From: Streptantibioticus_A sp037034305 | GTDB taxonomy: Bacteria; Actinomycetota; Actinomycetes; Streptomycetales; Streptomycetaceae | Direction of reading: 5' to 3' | Assembly (NCBI GenBank): GCA_037034305.1 | Contig: JBAGJY010000023.1 | Location: 43,607-107,606 of the forward strand | Length of the DNA: 64,000 bases | Shown: positions 33,699 through 42,955 of the stretch, in pieces | How the letters are laid out: every line of letters begins with the position of its first letter | Position numbering within the stretch: the first letter of the stretch is position 1 | Notes under the pieces: generated by a model | The model's input: only the letters and a program-made list of their open reading frames with translations | The model's database searches: none | What the model was told of the DNA's origin: nothing | Program-made: the position numbers and the translations under genes

Positions 33699-36199
33699 CA
33701 CTCACAACCGGCGCCCCCTCCGGAGGCGGAAACCAGGCCGCGGTGCCGCCGGAGGATCTCGTGGCCGTCACCATCGACGGCATCGAGTTCTCGGTGCCCA
33801 AGGGCACCCTGGTGATCCGCGCCGCCGAGATGGTCGGCATCGAGATCCCCCGGTTCTGCGACCATCCGCTGCTCGACCCGGTCGGTGCCTGCCGCCAGTG
33901 CATCGTGGAGGTGGAGGGCCAGCGCAAGCCGATGGCGTCCTGCACCATCACCTGCACCGACGGCATGGTGGTCAGGACCCAGCTCACCTCGCCGGTCGCC
34001 GAGAAGGCGCAGCGCGGTGTGATGGAACTGCTGCTGATCAACCACCCGTTGGACTGCCCGGTCTGCGACAAGGGCGGCGAGTGCCCGCTGCAGAACCAGG
34101 CGATGTCCACCGGGCAGGCCGACACCCGCTTCGAGGGCAAGAAGCGCACCTACGCCAAGCCGATCCCGATCTCCCCGCAGATCCTGCTGGACCGGGAGCG
34201 CTGTGTGCTGTGCGCGCGGTGCACCCGGTTCTCCGAGCAGATCGCCGGGGACCCGATGATCGAGCTGCTGGAGCGCGGCGCGCTGGAGCAGGTGGGTATC
34301 GGCGAGGGCGAGCCGTTCGAGTCCTACTTCTCCGGCAACACCATCCAGATCTGCCCGGTGGGCGCGCTGACCTCGGTCGCGTACCGCTTCCGGTCCCGGC
34401 CGTTCGACCTGGTCTCCTCGCCGGGCGTGTGCGAGCACTGCGCGGGCGGCTGCGCCACCCGTACCGACCACCGGCGCGGCAGGACCATGCGGCGGCTGGC
34501 CGCCAACGACCCGGAGGTCAACGAGGAGTGGCTGTGCGACAAGGGCCGCTTCGCGTTCCGCTACGCCCAGCGCCCGGACCGGCTGACCCATCCGCTGGTC
34601 AGGGAGGACGGCGAGCTGCGCCCGGCGAGCTGGCCCGAGGCGCTGCAGACCGCCGCCCGCGGACTGCTCGCGGCGCGCGGCCGAACCGGTGTGCTGACCG
34701 GCGGCCGGCTGACCGTCGAGGACGCCTACGGGTACGCGAAGTTCGCCCGGGTCGTGCTGGACACCAACGACGTGGACTTCCGGGCCCGGGTGCACAGCGC
34801 CGAGGAGGCCGACTTCCTGGCAGCCCGGGTGGCCGGACGCGGCCGGGACCTGGACGGCGGCGGGGTCAGCTACGCCTCGCTGGAGCAGGCTCCGGCCGTA
34901 CTGCTGGCCGGACTTGAGGCCGAGGAGGAGGCGCCCGGTGTCTTCCTGCGGCTGCGCAAGGCGCACCGCAGGCGCGGCCAGCGCACCTTCCAGATCGCCC
35001 CCTTCGCCACCCGGGGCCTGACGAAGACGGGCGGAACGCTCCTGCCGGCCGCCCCCGGAACCGAGCCGGAGTGGCTGGACGCGCTGGCCAGTGGGGTCGG
35101 CCTGGACCAGGACGGCGCGGCGGCGTCCGAGGCGCTACGGCAGGACGGCGCGGTGATCCTGGTCGGCGAGCGGCTGGCCGGGGTGCCGGGCGCGCTGACC
35201 TCGGCCGCCCGGCTGGCCACCGCGACCGGTGCCCGGCTGGCCTGGATCCCGCGGCGGGCCGGTGAGCGCGGCGCGCTGGAGGCCGGTGCGCTGCCCGGCC
35301 TGCTGCCCGGCGGGCGACCGCTGACCGATCCGCGGGCCCGCGAGGAGGTGGCCGCGCTGTGGGGGGTGGACGAACTGCCGCACCGCTTCGGCCGGGACGC
35401 GGACCAGATCGTGGCCGCGGCGGCGGGCGGTGAGCTGTCCGCGCTGCTGGTCGCCGGGGTCGAGGTGGCGGACCTGCCGGATCCGGCCCGGGCCAGGGAG
35501 GCGCTGGACCAGGTCGGGTTCCTGGTCAGTCTGGAACAGCGGCCGAGCGAGGTGACCCGGCGCGCCGACGTGGTCTTCCCCGTCGCGGCGGTGGAGGAGA
35601 AGGCCGGGACCTTCCTCGACTGGGAGGGCCGGGCCCGCCCGTTCGAGGCGGCGATCAAGCCCGATCAGGCGACCAGTCGGCACCGGCTCTCCGATGTGCG
35701 GGTGCTGCACATGATCGCCGACGCCATGTCCGGTGCCGAGCGGGCCGGTTGGCACCTCGGGCTGCCCGATGTGCGGGCCGCCCGGCGCGAACTGGCCGAG
35801 CTGGCCCCCTGGAACGGCGCGCGTCCCGCCGACCCGCTGGAGTCGTCGCGTCCGCTGCCCAGGCCGGGGGCGGGCGAGGCGGTGCTGGCCGGGCACCGGC
35901 TGCTGCTGGACCTGGGGCGGTTGCAGGAGGGCGACGACGCGCTGGCCGGTACCCGGCACGCGGCGGTCGCCCGGCTGTCGGCGGCCAGCGCCGAGGAGTT
36001 CGGAGTGAAGGACGGCGCCGAGCTGACGGTGACCGGCCCGGCCGGGAGCGTGACGCTGCCGTTGCGGATCACCGCTATGCCGGACCGGGTGGTGTGGCTG
36101 CCGCTCAACTCCACGGGCCGCGGCGTCCACGACGAACTCGGAGTGTCCCCGGGCCGGTTGGTGACGGTCGGCCCGGCCGTGCGGGAGGTGGCCAAGTGA
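33695..36199 (+). CDS. nuoG: NADH-quinone oxidoreductase subunit G
   Basis: 834 residues from GTG 33695. The order of iron-sulfur sites is: [2Fe-2S] N1b (RFCDHPLL, GACRQC, MASC), N5 (HPLDCPVCDKGGECPLQ), N4 (RCVLCARCTRF, CPVGAL) and a further CxxC-x3-C-x27-C (CEHCAGGC to WLCDKGRF) that corresponds to cluster N7. The C-terminal half is the molybdopterin-enzyme-like fold, degenerate in sequence. A longer upstream frame is the shadow of nuoF. Confidence 0.95.
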   Translation: MTLTTGAPSGGGNQAAVPPEDLVAVTIDGIEFSVPKGTLVIRAAEMVGIEIPRFCDHPLLDPVGACRQCIVEVEGQRKPMASCTITCTDGMVVRTQLTSPVAEKAQRGVMELLLINHPLDCPVCDKGGECPLQNQAMSTGQADTRFEGKKRTYAKPIPISPQILLDRERCVLCARCTRFSEQIAGDPMIELLERGALEQVGIGEGEPFESYFSGNTIQICPVGALTSVAYRFRSRPFDLVSSPGVCEHCAGGCATRTDHRRGRTMRRLAANDPEVNEEWLCDKGRFAFRYAQRPDRLTHPLVREDGELRPASWPEALQTAARGLLAARGRTGVLTGGRLTVEDAYGYAKFARVVLDTNDVDFRARVHSAEEADFLAARVAGRGRDLDGGGVSYASLEQAPAVLLAGLEAEEEAPGVFLRLRKAHRRRGQRTFQIAPFATRGLTKTGGTLLPAAPGTEPEWLDALASGVGLDQDGAAASEALRQDGAVILVGERLAGVPGALTSAARLATATGARLAWIPRRAGERGALEAGALPGLLPGGRPLTDPRAREEVAALWGVDELPHRFGRDADQIVAAAAGGELSALLVAGVEVADLPDPARAREALDQVGFLVSLEQRPSEVTRRADVVFPVAAVEEKAGTFLDWEGRARPFEAAIKPDQATSRHRLSDVRVLHMIADAMSGAERAGWHLGLPDVRAARRELAELAPWNGARPADPLESSRPLPRPGAGEAVLAGHRLLLDLGRLQEGDDALAGTRHAAVARLSAASAEEFGVKDGAELTVTGPAGSVTLPLRITAMPDRVVWLPLNSTGRGVHDELGVSPGRLVTVGPAVREVAK

Positions 36200-37584
36200 T
36201 CGCTCCAGCGGTATCGGGACTGTCCGCCGCGCAGAGTCTCGCGGCGCAGAACCTGGGTGTCTTCGGCCGCGACCCCTGGTGGCTGATCATCATCAAGGCG
36301 GTCTTCTGCTTCGCCTTCGCGATGCTGACGGTGCTGTTCTCCATCGTCTGGGAGCGCAAGGTCGTCGCCTGGATGCAGCTGCGCATCGGCCCCAACCGGC
36401 ACGGCCCCTGGGGGATGCTGCAGTCCCTGGCCGACGGTGTGAAGCTGATGCTCAAGGAGGACGTCGTCGTCAAGGGCGCCGACAAGCTGGTGTACGTCCT
36501 GGCGCCGATCGTCGCGACCATCCCGGCCTTCATGGCCTTCGCGGTCATCCCGTTCGGGCCGGCGGGCAACGAGGTGTCGATCTTCGGCACCCGTACCCCG
36601 ATGCAGCTCACCGACCTGCCGGTGGCCGTGCTGTACGTACTCGCCGTGGCCTCCGTGGGCATCTACGGCGTGGTGCTGGCGGGCTGGTCGTCGGGGTCGA
36701 CGTATCCGCTGCTGGGCGGGCTGCGTTCGACGGCGCAGATGATCTCCTACGAGATCGCCATGGGCATCTCGTTCGCCGCGGTGTTCCTCTACTCGCACTC
36801 GATGTCGACCTCGCAGATCGTCGCCAGCCAGCACGACAAGTGGTACGTGCTGCTGCTGCCGGTCTCGTTCGTCGTCTACATCGTGGCGATGGTCGGCGAG
36901 ACCAACCGGGCGCCGTTCGACCTGCCCGAGGCGGAGGGCGAACTGGTCGGCGGGTTCAACACCGAGTACTCCTCCATCAAGTTCGCGCTGTTCATGCTGG
37001 CCGAGTACGTCAACATGGTCACCGTCTCGGCCATCGCGACCACCTTGTTCCTCGGCGGCTGGCGGGCCCCCTGGCCGATCAGCGCGTTCTGGTCGGGCGC
37101 CAACCACGGCTGGTGGCCGCTGCTGTGGATCACCATCAAGATCCAGCTGCTGCTGTTCTTCTTCATCTGGCTGCGCGGCACGCTGCCGCGGATGCGCTAC
37201 GACCAGTTCATGAAGCTGGGCTGGAAGGTGCTGATCCCGGTCTCCATGGTCTGGCTGCTGCTGGTCGCCACGGTGCGCGCGCTGCGCAACGAGAACTACG
37301 ACTTCCAGCGGATCGTGCTGTACGTGGGCGGCGGGATCCTGGCGCTGCTGCTGCTCTCGCTGGTGGTCGACGTGCTGCGGGACCGCGGCCACAAGGCCGC
37401 CGTCGAGCCGGGCGCCCCCGGGGACCGGTTCGACCCGATGGCGGGCGGCTTCCCCGTACCGCCGCGGCCCGGGCAGAGCCTGCCGCCGGTACCGCGCCGA
37501 AGGCCGCGCGGGCAGCGGCAGTTGGTCAACGCCACGGACACCGCCGATACGCCGGACAAGGAGCAGGAGGGCGGCAATGCCTGA
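36196..37584 (+). CDS. nuoH: NADH-quinone oxidoreductase subunit H
   Basis: 462 residues from GTG 36196 overlapping the nuoG stop, with GGGAGG upstream. Signatures are WERKVVAWMQLRIGPNRHGP near residue 50 and GETNRAPFDLPEAEGELVGG near 235, part of the quinone entry and proton path. The cytoplasmic C-terminal tail of about 65 residues is Pro/Arg-rich, longer than in E. coli. Confidence 0.96.
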   Translation: MIAPAVSGLSAAQSLAAQNLGVFGRDPWWLIIIKAVFCFAFAMLTVLFSIVWERKVVAWMQLRIGPNRHGPWGMLQSLADGVKLMLKEDVVVKGADKLVYVLAPIVATIPAFMAFAVIPFGPAGNEVSIFGTRTPMQLTDLPVAVLYVLAVASVGIYGVVLAGWSSGSTYPLLGGLRSTAQMISYEIAMGISFAAVFLYSHSMSTSQIVASQHDKWYVLLLPVSFVVYIVAMVGETNRAPFDLPEAEGELVGGFNTEYSSIKFALFMLAEYVNMVTVSAIATTLFLGGWRAPWPISAFWSGANHGWWPLLWITIKIQLLLFFFIWLRGTLPRMRYDQFMKLGWKVLIPVSMVWLLLVATVRALRNENYDFQRIVLYVGGGILALLLLSLVVDVLRDRGHKAAVEPGAPGDRFDPMAGGFPVPPRPGQSLPPVPRRRPRGQRQLVNATDTADTPDKEQEGGNA

Positions 37585-38242
37585 CCGCGAACCCCAGGAC
37601 GACGAGTCCCGTACCCGCTGGCTCAATCCGGTGGCCGGGTTCGGCGTGACCTTCAAGGCCATGTTCAAGAAGCGGCTGACCGAGCAGTACCCCGAGTACA
37701 AGAAGCCGGTCGCGCCCCGCTTCCACGGCCGCCACCAGCTCAACCGGCATCCGGACGGGCTGGAGAAGTGCATCGGCTGCGAGCTGTGCGCGTGGGCCTG
37801 TCCGGCCGACGCGATCTACGTCGAGGGCGCGGACAACACCGACGAGGAGCGCTACTCGCCCGGTGAGCGCTACGGCCGCGTCTACCAGATCAACTACGCC
37901 CGCTGCATCCTGTGCGGCCTGTGCGTCGAGGCCTGCCCGACCCGGGCGCTGACCATGACCAACGAGTACGAACTCGCCGACCGCACCCGGGAGTCGCTCA
38001 TCTACACCAAGGAGGAGCTGCTCGCGGGTCTGGAGGAGGGGATGGTCGACTCCCCGCACGCGATCTTCCCCGGCATGACCGAAGAGGACTACTACCGTGG
38101 CCAGGTCACCGAGGCCGCGCCCGGCACGGTCCGGCAGGTCGCCGCCTCCAAGGGCGAGAAGCGGGCCGACGAGGTGGCGGCCGACGAGGCGCGCGACGCG
38201 GGACCTGAGTCCACCGCTCATCCGAGGGGGGCGACCCGATGA
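37577..38242 (+). CDS. nuoI: NADH-quinone oxidoreductase subunit I
   Basis: 221 residues from ATG 37577, overlapping nuoH by 8 bases, with GGAGG upstream. Two ferredoxin motifs CIGCELCAWACPAD and CILCGLCVEACPTRAL bind clusters N6a and N6b. The C-terminal tail after about residue 175 is variable and charged. Confidence 0.97.
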   Translation: MPDREPQDDESRTRWLNPVAGFGVTFKAMFKKRLTEQYPEYKKPVAPRFHGRHQLNRHPDGLEKCIGCELCAWACPADAIYVEGADNTDEERYSPGERYGRVYQINYARCILCGLCVEACPTRALTMTNEYELADRTRESLIYTKEELLAGLEEGMVDSPHAIFPGMTEEDYYRGQVTEAAPGTVRQVAASKGEKRADEVAADEARDAGPESTAHPRGATR

Positions 38243-39072
38243 CGACATCCACCGGCGAGGCCGTCCAGTTCTGGTTGCTCGGCATCGTGGCGGTGCTCGG
38301 CGCGCTCGGCACCGTGACGATGAGGAAGGCCGTGCACAGCGCGCTGTCGCTGGCGGGCACCATGATCATACTGGCCGTCTTCTACCTGGCGAACGGCGCG
38401 TACTTCCTGGGCGTCGTGCAGATCGTGGTCTACACCGGCGCGATCATGATGCTGTTCCTCTTCGTCGTCATGCTGGTCGGCATCACCGCCGCGGACTCCC
38501 TGCGGGAGACCATCAGGGGACAGCGCTGGCTGGCCGCGCTGGTCGGCGTCGGCTTCGGCATCCTGCTGATCGCCGGTCTCGGCAACGCCTCGGTACACAG
38601 CTTCACCGGCCTCGGGCAGGCCAACTCCGGCGGCAACGTGGAGGGGTTGGCGCGGCTGATCTTCACCACGTACGTGTGGGCCTTTGAAGTCACCGGCGCC
38701 CTGCTGATCACCGCGGCGGTCGGCGCGATGGTGCTCACCCACCGGGAACGCACCGAACGCGCGGCCACCCAGCGCGAGCTGGCCGAGCGGCGGGTGCGTG
38801 AGGGCGCCCAGGTGCCACCGCTGCCCGCCCCCGGCGTGTACGCCCGGCACAACGCGGTGGACATCCCCGGGCTGCTGCCCGACGGCACGCCCGCCGAGCT
38901 GTCCGTCAACGAGACACTGCGCGCCCGCGGCCAGATCCGGGACGTCAGCGGCGAGGCACTGGAGAGTCTCAGGGAGTTGGAGCAGCGCTCCGAGCGGCAC
39001 GCCGAAGGTGAGGGCGAGTCGGGCGTGCAACCGGCGAACGGCGCCAACTCCGCGAACGGAGGCGTGCGGTGA
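38239..39072 (+). CDS. nuoJ: NADH-quinone oxidoreductase subunit J
   Basis: 277 residues from ATG 38239 (ATGA overlap with nuoI). Five membrane helices, with VVQIVVYTGAIMMLFLFVVMLVG carrying the functional kink of the third helix. A long cytoplasmic C-terminal extension of nearly 100 polar residues distinguishes it from the E. coli subunit. Confidence 0.95.
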   Translation: MTTSTGEAVQFWLLGIVAVLGALGTVTMRKAVHSALSLAGTMIILAVFYLANGAYFLGVVQIVVYTGAIMMLFLFVVMLVGITAADSLRETIRGQRWLAALVGVGFGILLIAGLGNASVHSFTGLGQANSGGNVEGLARLIFTTYVWAFEVTGALLITAAVGAMVLTHRERTERAATQRELAERRVREGAQVPPLPAPGVYARHNAVDIPGLLPDGTPAELSVNETLRARGQIRDVSGEALESLRELEQRSERHAEGEGESGVQPANGANSANGGVR

Positions 39073-39368
39073 ACCCCATCAACTACCTCTACCTGTCCGC
39101 CCTGTTGTTCACCATCGGCGGCGCCGGTGTACTGATCCGGCGTAACGCGATCATCGTCTTCATGTGCGTCGAGCTGATGCTCAACGCCTGCAACCTGGCC
39201 TTCGTCACCTTCGCCCGGCTGCACGGCAACCTCGACGGCCAGATCTTCGCGTTCTTCACCATGGTCGTCGCGGCCGCCGAGGTGGTGGTCGGCCTGGCGA
39301 TCATCGTGACGTTCTTCCGCTCCCGCCACTCGGCCTCGGTCGACGACGCCAGCCTGATGAAGCTGTAG
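39069..39368 (+). CDS. nuoK: NADH-quinone oxidoreductase subunit K
   Basis: 99 residues from GTG 39069 overlapping the nuoJ stop. Three helices with the two conserved membrane glutamates in FMCVELMLNACN and AAAEVVVGLAI. It forms part of the fourth proton path. Confidence 0.96.
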   Translation: MNPINYLYLSALLFTIGGAGVLIRRNAIIVFMCVELMLNACNLAFVTFARLHGNLDGQIFAFFTMVVAAAEVVVGLAIIVTFFRSRHSASVDDASLMKL

Positions 39369-39383
39369 ATAGGGGCAGTTGAC

Positions 39384-41324
39384 GTGGATCACCTCATCGG
39401 AGCCCTCATCGGGGCTCCACTTCTCGGCGCGGGCGTACTGCTCGCCGGAGGGCGCCGGCTCGACCGGGCAGGCCACTGGATCGGCTGCCTGCTGGCCGCG
39501 GTCTCCTTCGCGCTCGGCGCGGCGCTGTTCGTCGACATGCTGGGCAAGCCCACCGGCCAGCGCACCCTGACCTCGCACCTGTTCAGCTGGGTGCCGGTCG
39601 GCGGCTTCCGGGCGGACGTCGCGTTCCAGCTCGACCAGCTCTCCATGACGTTCGTGCTGCTGATCACCGGTGTGGGCACGCTGATCCACATCTACTCGGT
39701 CGGCTACATGGCGCACGACGAGAACCGCCGCCGCTTCTTCGGCTACCTCAACCTCTTCCTGGCGGCGATGCTGCTGCTGGTGCTCGCCGACAACTACCTG
39801 CTGCTGTACGTGGGTTGGGAGGGCGTGGGCCTCGCCTCGTACCTGCTGATCGGCTTCTGGCAGCACAAGCCGAGCGCGGCGACCGCGGCGAAGAAGGCGT
39901 TCATCGTCAACCGGGTCGGCGACATGGGCCTGTCGATCGCGATCATGGTGCTGTTCACCACGTTCGGCACCTTCTCCTTCGTCCCGGTCTTCGCCCACGC
40001 CACCGCCGCCAGCCAGGCCAGGCTGACCGTGGTCGGTCTGCTGCTGCTGCTCGGCGCGTGCGGCAAGTCGGCCCAGGTGCCGCTGCAGTCCTGGCTCGGG
40101 GACGCGATGGAGGGCCCGACCCCGGTCTCGGCGCTGATCCACGCGGCGACCATGGTCACCGCGGGGGTCTACCTGGTGACCCGCTCCGGGGTCATCTTCA
40201 ACGCGGCGCCCACCGCGCAGCTCGCGGTGTGCGTGGTCGGCGCGGTCACGCTGATGTTCGGTGCGATCGTCGGTTGCGCCAAGGACGACATCAAGAAGGC
40301 GCTGGCCGGATCGACCATGTCGCAGATCGGCTACATGATGCTGGCCGCCGGACTCGGCCCGATCGGCTACGTCTTCGCCATCATGCACCTGGTCACCCAC
40401 GGCTTCTTCAAGGCGGGCCTGTTCCTCGGCGCCGGTTCGGTGATGCACGGGATGAACGACGAGGTCGACATGCGCCGCTACGGCGGGCTGCGCGCGTACA
40501 TGCCGATCACCTATGTCACCTTCGGCCTGGGCTACCTGGCGATCATCGGCTTCCCGGGACTGTCCGGCTTCTGGTCCAAGGACAAGATCATCGAGGCGGC
40601 GTTCGCCAAGGGCGGTACCGAGGGCTGGATCCTCGGCGCGGTGGCGCTGCTGGGCGCGGGCATCACCGCGTTCTACATGACGCGGGTCATGGTGATGACG
40701 TTCTTCGGCGAGAAGCGGTGGCAGCCCGCGCCCGACCCGGACAAGGCGCCGAGCGTCGAACCGGGCCTCGACGTGCACGCCGGGGAGCTGCCGCACCCGC
40801 ACGAGGCGCCGAAGTCCATGACCATCCCCATGGTCGTCCTGGCCTTCGGCTCGGTGTTCGCCGGTGGGCTGTTCAGCATCAACTCGGCGTTCCTGAAGTG
40901 GCTTGAGCCGGTGACCGGGCACAGCGAGGGCCACTCGCCGGTCTCCGCCTGGGCGGTCACCGCGGCCACGCTGGTGGTGCTGGCCGTCGGCGTCGCGCTG
41001 GCCTGGGCGCAGTACGGGCGGGCGCCGGTGCCGGTCACCGCGCCGCGCGGTTCGCTGCTGACCCGGGCGGCGCGGCGCGACCTGCTCCAGGACGACTTCA
41101 ACCACGTCGTGTTGGTCCGCGGCGGCGAACACCTCACCCGCGGCCTGGTCCGCCTGGACCACTCGCTGGTGGACGGCGCGGTCAACGGCACGGCCGCCTC
41201 CGTCGGCGGGCTGTCGGCCCGGCTGCGCCAGGTGCAGAACGGCTTCGTGCGGACGTACGCGGTCTCGATGCTCGGTGGTACGGCGGTCGTGGTTGCCGCG
41301 ACCCTGCTGATGAGGGCGGTCTGA
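39384..41324 (+). CDS. nuoL: NADH-quinone oxidoreductase subunit L
   Basis: 646 residues from GTG 39384, 15 bp after nuoK. Antiporter-like subunit with LYVGWEGVGLASYLLIGFW near residue 135 (conserved Glu), the KSAQVPLQSWL lysine and HAATMVTAGVYL motif near 250. It ends with the lateral helix region characteristic of NuoL. Outermost proton-pumping subunit. Confidence 0.96.
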   Translation: MDHLIGALIGAPLLGAGVLLAGGRRLDRAGHWIGCLLAAVSFALGAALFVDMLGKPTGQRTLTSHLFSWVPVGGFRADVAFQLDQLSMTFVLLITGVGTLIHIYSVGYMAHDENRRRFFGYLNLFLAAMLLLVLADNYLLLYVGWEGVGLASYLLIGFWQHKPSAATAAKKAFIVNRVGDMGLSIAIMVLFTTFGTFSFVPVFAHATAASQARLTVVGLLLLLGACGKSAQVPLQSWLGDAMEGPTPVSALIHAATMVTAGVYLVTRSGVIFNAAPTAQLAVCVVGAVTLMFGAIVGCAKDDIKKALAGSTMSQIGYMMLAAGLGPIGYVFAIMHLVTHGFFKAGLFLGAGSVMHGMNDEVDMRRYGGLRAYMPITYVTFGLGYLAIIGFPGLSGFWSKDKIIEAAFAKGGTEGWILGAVALLGAGITAFYMTRVMVMTFFGEKRWQPAPDPDKAPSVEPGLDVHAGELPHPHEAPKSMTIPMVVLAFGSVFAGGLFSINSAFLKWLEPVTGHSEGHSPVSAWAVTAATLVVLAVGVALAWAQYGRAPVPVTAPRGSLLTRAARRDLLQDDFNHVVLVRGGEHLTRGLVRLDHSLVDGAVNGTAASVGGLSARLRQVQNGFVRTYAVSMLGGTAVVVAATLLMRAV

Positions 41325-41329
41325 TAGCC

Positions 41330-42955
41330 ATGGCGTTTCCCCTGCTCACCGCGGTCGCCGCGGTCCCCGCGGTCGGCGCGATCGGCACCGCCGCGGTACC
41401 GGCCGGGCGGCGCACCGCCGCCAAGTGGCTGGCGCTCGGCTTCTCGCTGGCCACCCTGGTGCTGGCGGCGGTGGCCGCGGCCCGGTTCACCCCGGGCGGC
41501 CCCCGCTACCAGCTCACCGAATCGCACGCCTGGATCGCGGACTTCGGGGTCCGCTACGAACTCGGCGTGGACGGCATCGCCGTGGTGCTGGTGCTGCTGG
41601 CGGCGGTGCTGGTGCCGTTCGTGATGCTGGCGGGCTGGCACGACGCCGACGTCCTCGACGGGCACACCCCGAACCGCAACTGGCGTCCCACACAGGGCTT
41701 CTTCGCGCTGATCCTGCTGGTCGAGGCGATGGTGGTGATCTCGTTCGAGTCCACCGACGTCTTCCTCTTCTACATCTTCTTCGAAGCGATGCTGATCCCG
41801 ATGTACTTCCTCATCGGCGGCTTCGGGGACCGGGCGGGCAGCAGGGGCGAGGACGAACAGGCCAGGCAGCGCTCCTACGCGGCGGTGAAGTTCCTGCTCT
41901 ACAACCTGGTCGGCGGGCTGATCATGCTGGCCGCGGTGATCGGCCTGTACGCGGTCACCGCGCACCAACTCGGCGGCCACGGCACGTTCTCGCTGCCGCA
42001 GATCCTGCAGGCGCGGGCCAGCGGACGACTCCAACTCGCCACCACCACCGAGCGGTGGATCTTCCTCGGCTTCTTCTTCGCCTTCGCCGTCAAGGCGCCG
42101 CTGTGGCCGCTGCACACCTGGCTGCCCAACGCGATGGGCGAATCCACCGCTCCGGTCGCCGTGCTGCTGACCGCCGTGGTCGACAAGGTCGGCACCTTCG
42201 CGATGCTGCGCTACTGCCTCCAGTTGTTCCCGGAGGCGTCGAAGTGGGCGACACCGGTGATCCTGGTGCTGTCGGTGATCGGGATCATCTACGGCGCGCT
42301 GCTGGCGGTGGGCCAGCGGGACATCAAGCGGCTGATCGCCTACGCGTCCATCTCGCACTTCGGCTTCATCATCCTGGGCATCTTCGCGATGACCTCCCAG
42401 GGCCAGGGCGGCGCCACCCTCTACATGGTCAACCACGGCATCTCCACCGCCGCGCTGCTGCTGGTCGCGGGCTTCCTGATCACCCGGCGCGGTTCGCGGC
42501 TGATCGCCGACTTCGGCGGCGTGCAGAAGGTGGCCCCGCTGCTGGCGGGCACGTTCCTGGTGGGCGGCCTGGCCACCCTCTCGCTGCCCGGACTCGCCCC
42601 GTTCGTCAGCGAGTTCCTGGTGCTGGTGGGCACGTTCAGCCGCTATCCGGCGGCCGGGGTGATCGCCACGCTCGGCATCGTGCTGGCGGCGCTGTACGTG
42701 CTGGTGCTCTACCAGCGCACCATGACCGGCCCGGTCAGGGCGGGCGTCGAGGGCATGAAGGACCTCAAGGCGCGTGAACTGGCCGTGGTGGCACCGCTGA
42801 TCGCCCTGCTGATCTTCCTCGGGGTCTATCCGAAACCGGTCACCGACCTGATCAACCCGGCGGTCAGGGACACCCTCTCCGACGTCCACCGGAGCGATCC
42901 CGCGCCGCAGACCAACGCGTCGCTCACCGCCGCAGCGAAGGAGACCGCGAAGTGA
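41330..42955 (+). CDS. nuoM: NADH-quinone oxidoreductase subunit M
   Basis: 541 residues from ATG 41330. Antiporter-like subunit with IFFEAMLIPMYFLIGG (conserved Glu), the FAVKAPLWPLHTWLP lysine region and HFGFIILGIFAM. Middle proton-pumping module. Its stop overlaps nuoN as GTGA. Confidence 0.96.
   Translation: MAFPLLTAVAAVPAVGAIGTAAVPAGRRTAAKWLALGFSLATLVLAAVAAARFTPGGPRYQLTESHAWIADFGVRYELGVDGIAVVLVLLAAVLVPFVMLAGWHDADVLDGHTPNRNWRPTQGFFALILLVEAMVVISFESTDVFLFYIFFEAMLIPMYFLIGGFGDRAGSRGEDEQARQRSYAAVKFLLYNLVGGLIMLAAVIGLYAVTAHQLGGHGTFSLPQILQARASGRLQLATTTERWIFLGFFFAFAVKAPLWPLHTWLPNAMGESTAPVAVLLTAVVDKVGTFAMLRYCLQLFPEASKWATPVILVLSVIGIIYGALLAVGQRDIKRLIAYASISHFGFIILGIFAMTSQGQGGATLYMVNHGISTAALLLVAGFLITRRGSRLIADFGGVQKVAPLLAGTFLVGGLATLSLPGLAPFVSEFLVLVGTFSRYPAAGVIATLGIVLAALYVLVLYQRTMTGPVRAGVEGMKDLKARELAVVAPLIALLIFLGVYPKPVTDLINPAVRDTLSDVHRSDPAPQTNASLTAAAKETAK

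Noticed and set aside
38430..42889. Very long minus-strand open frames across nuoJ-nuoM
   Set aside because: They lie opposite well-conserved complex I genes and give His/Gln/Arg-rich low-complexity sequence typical of antisense frames.
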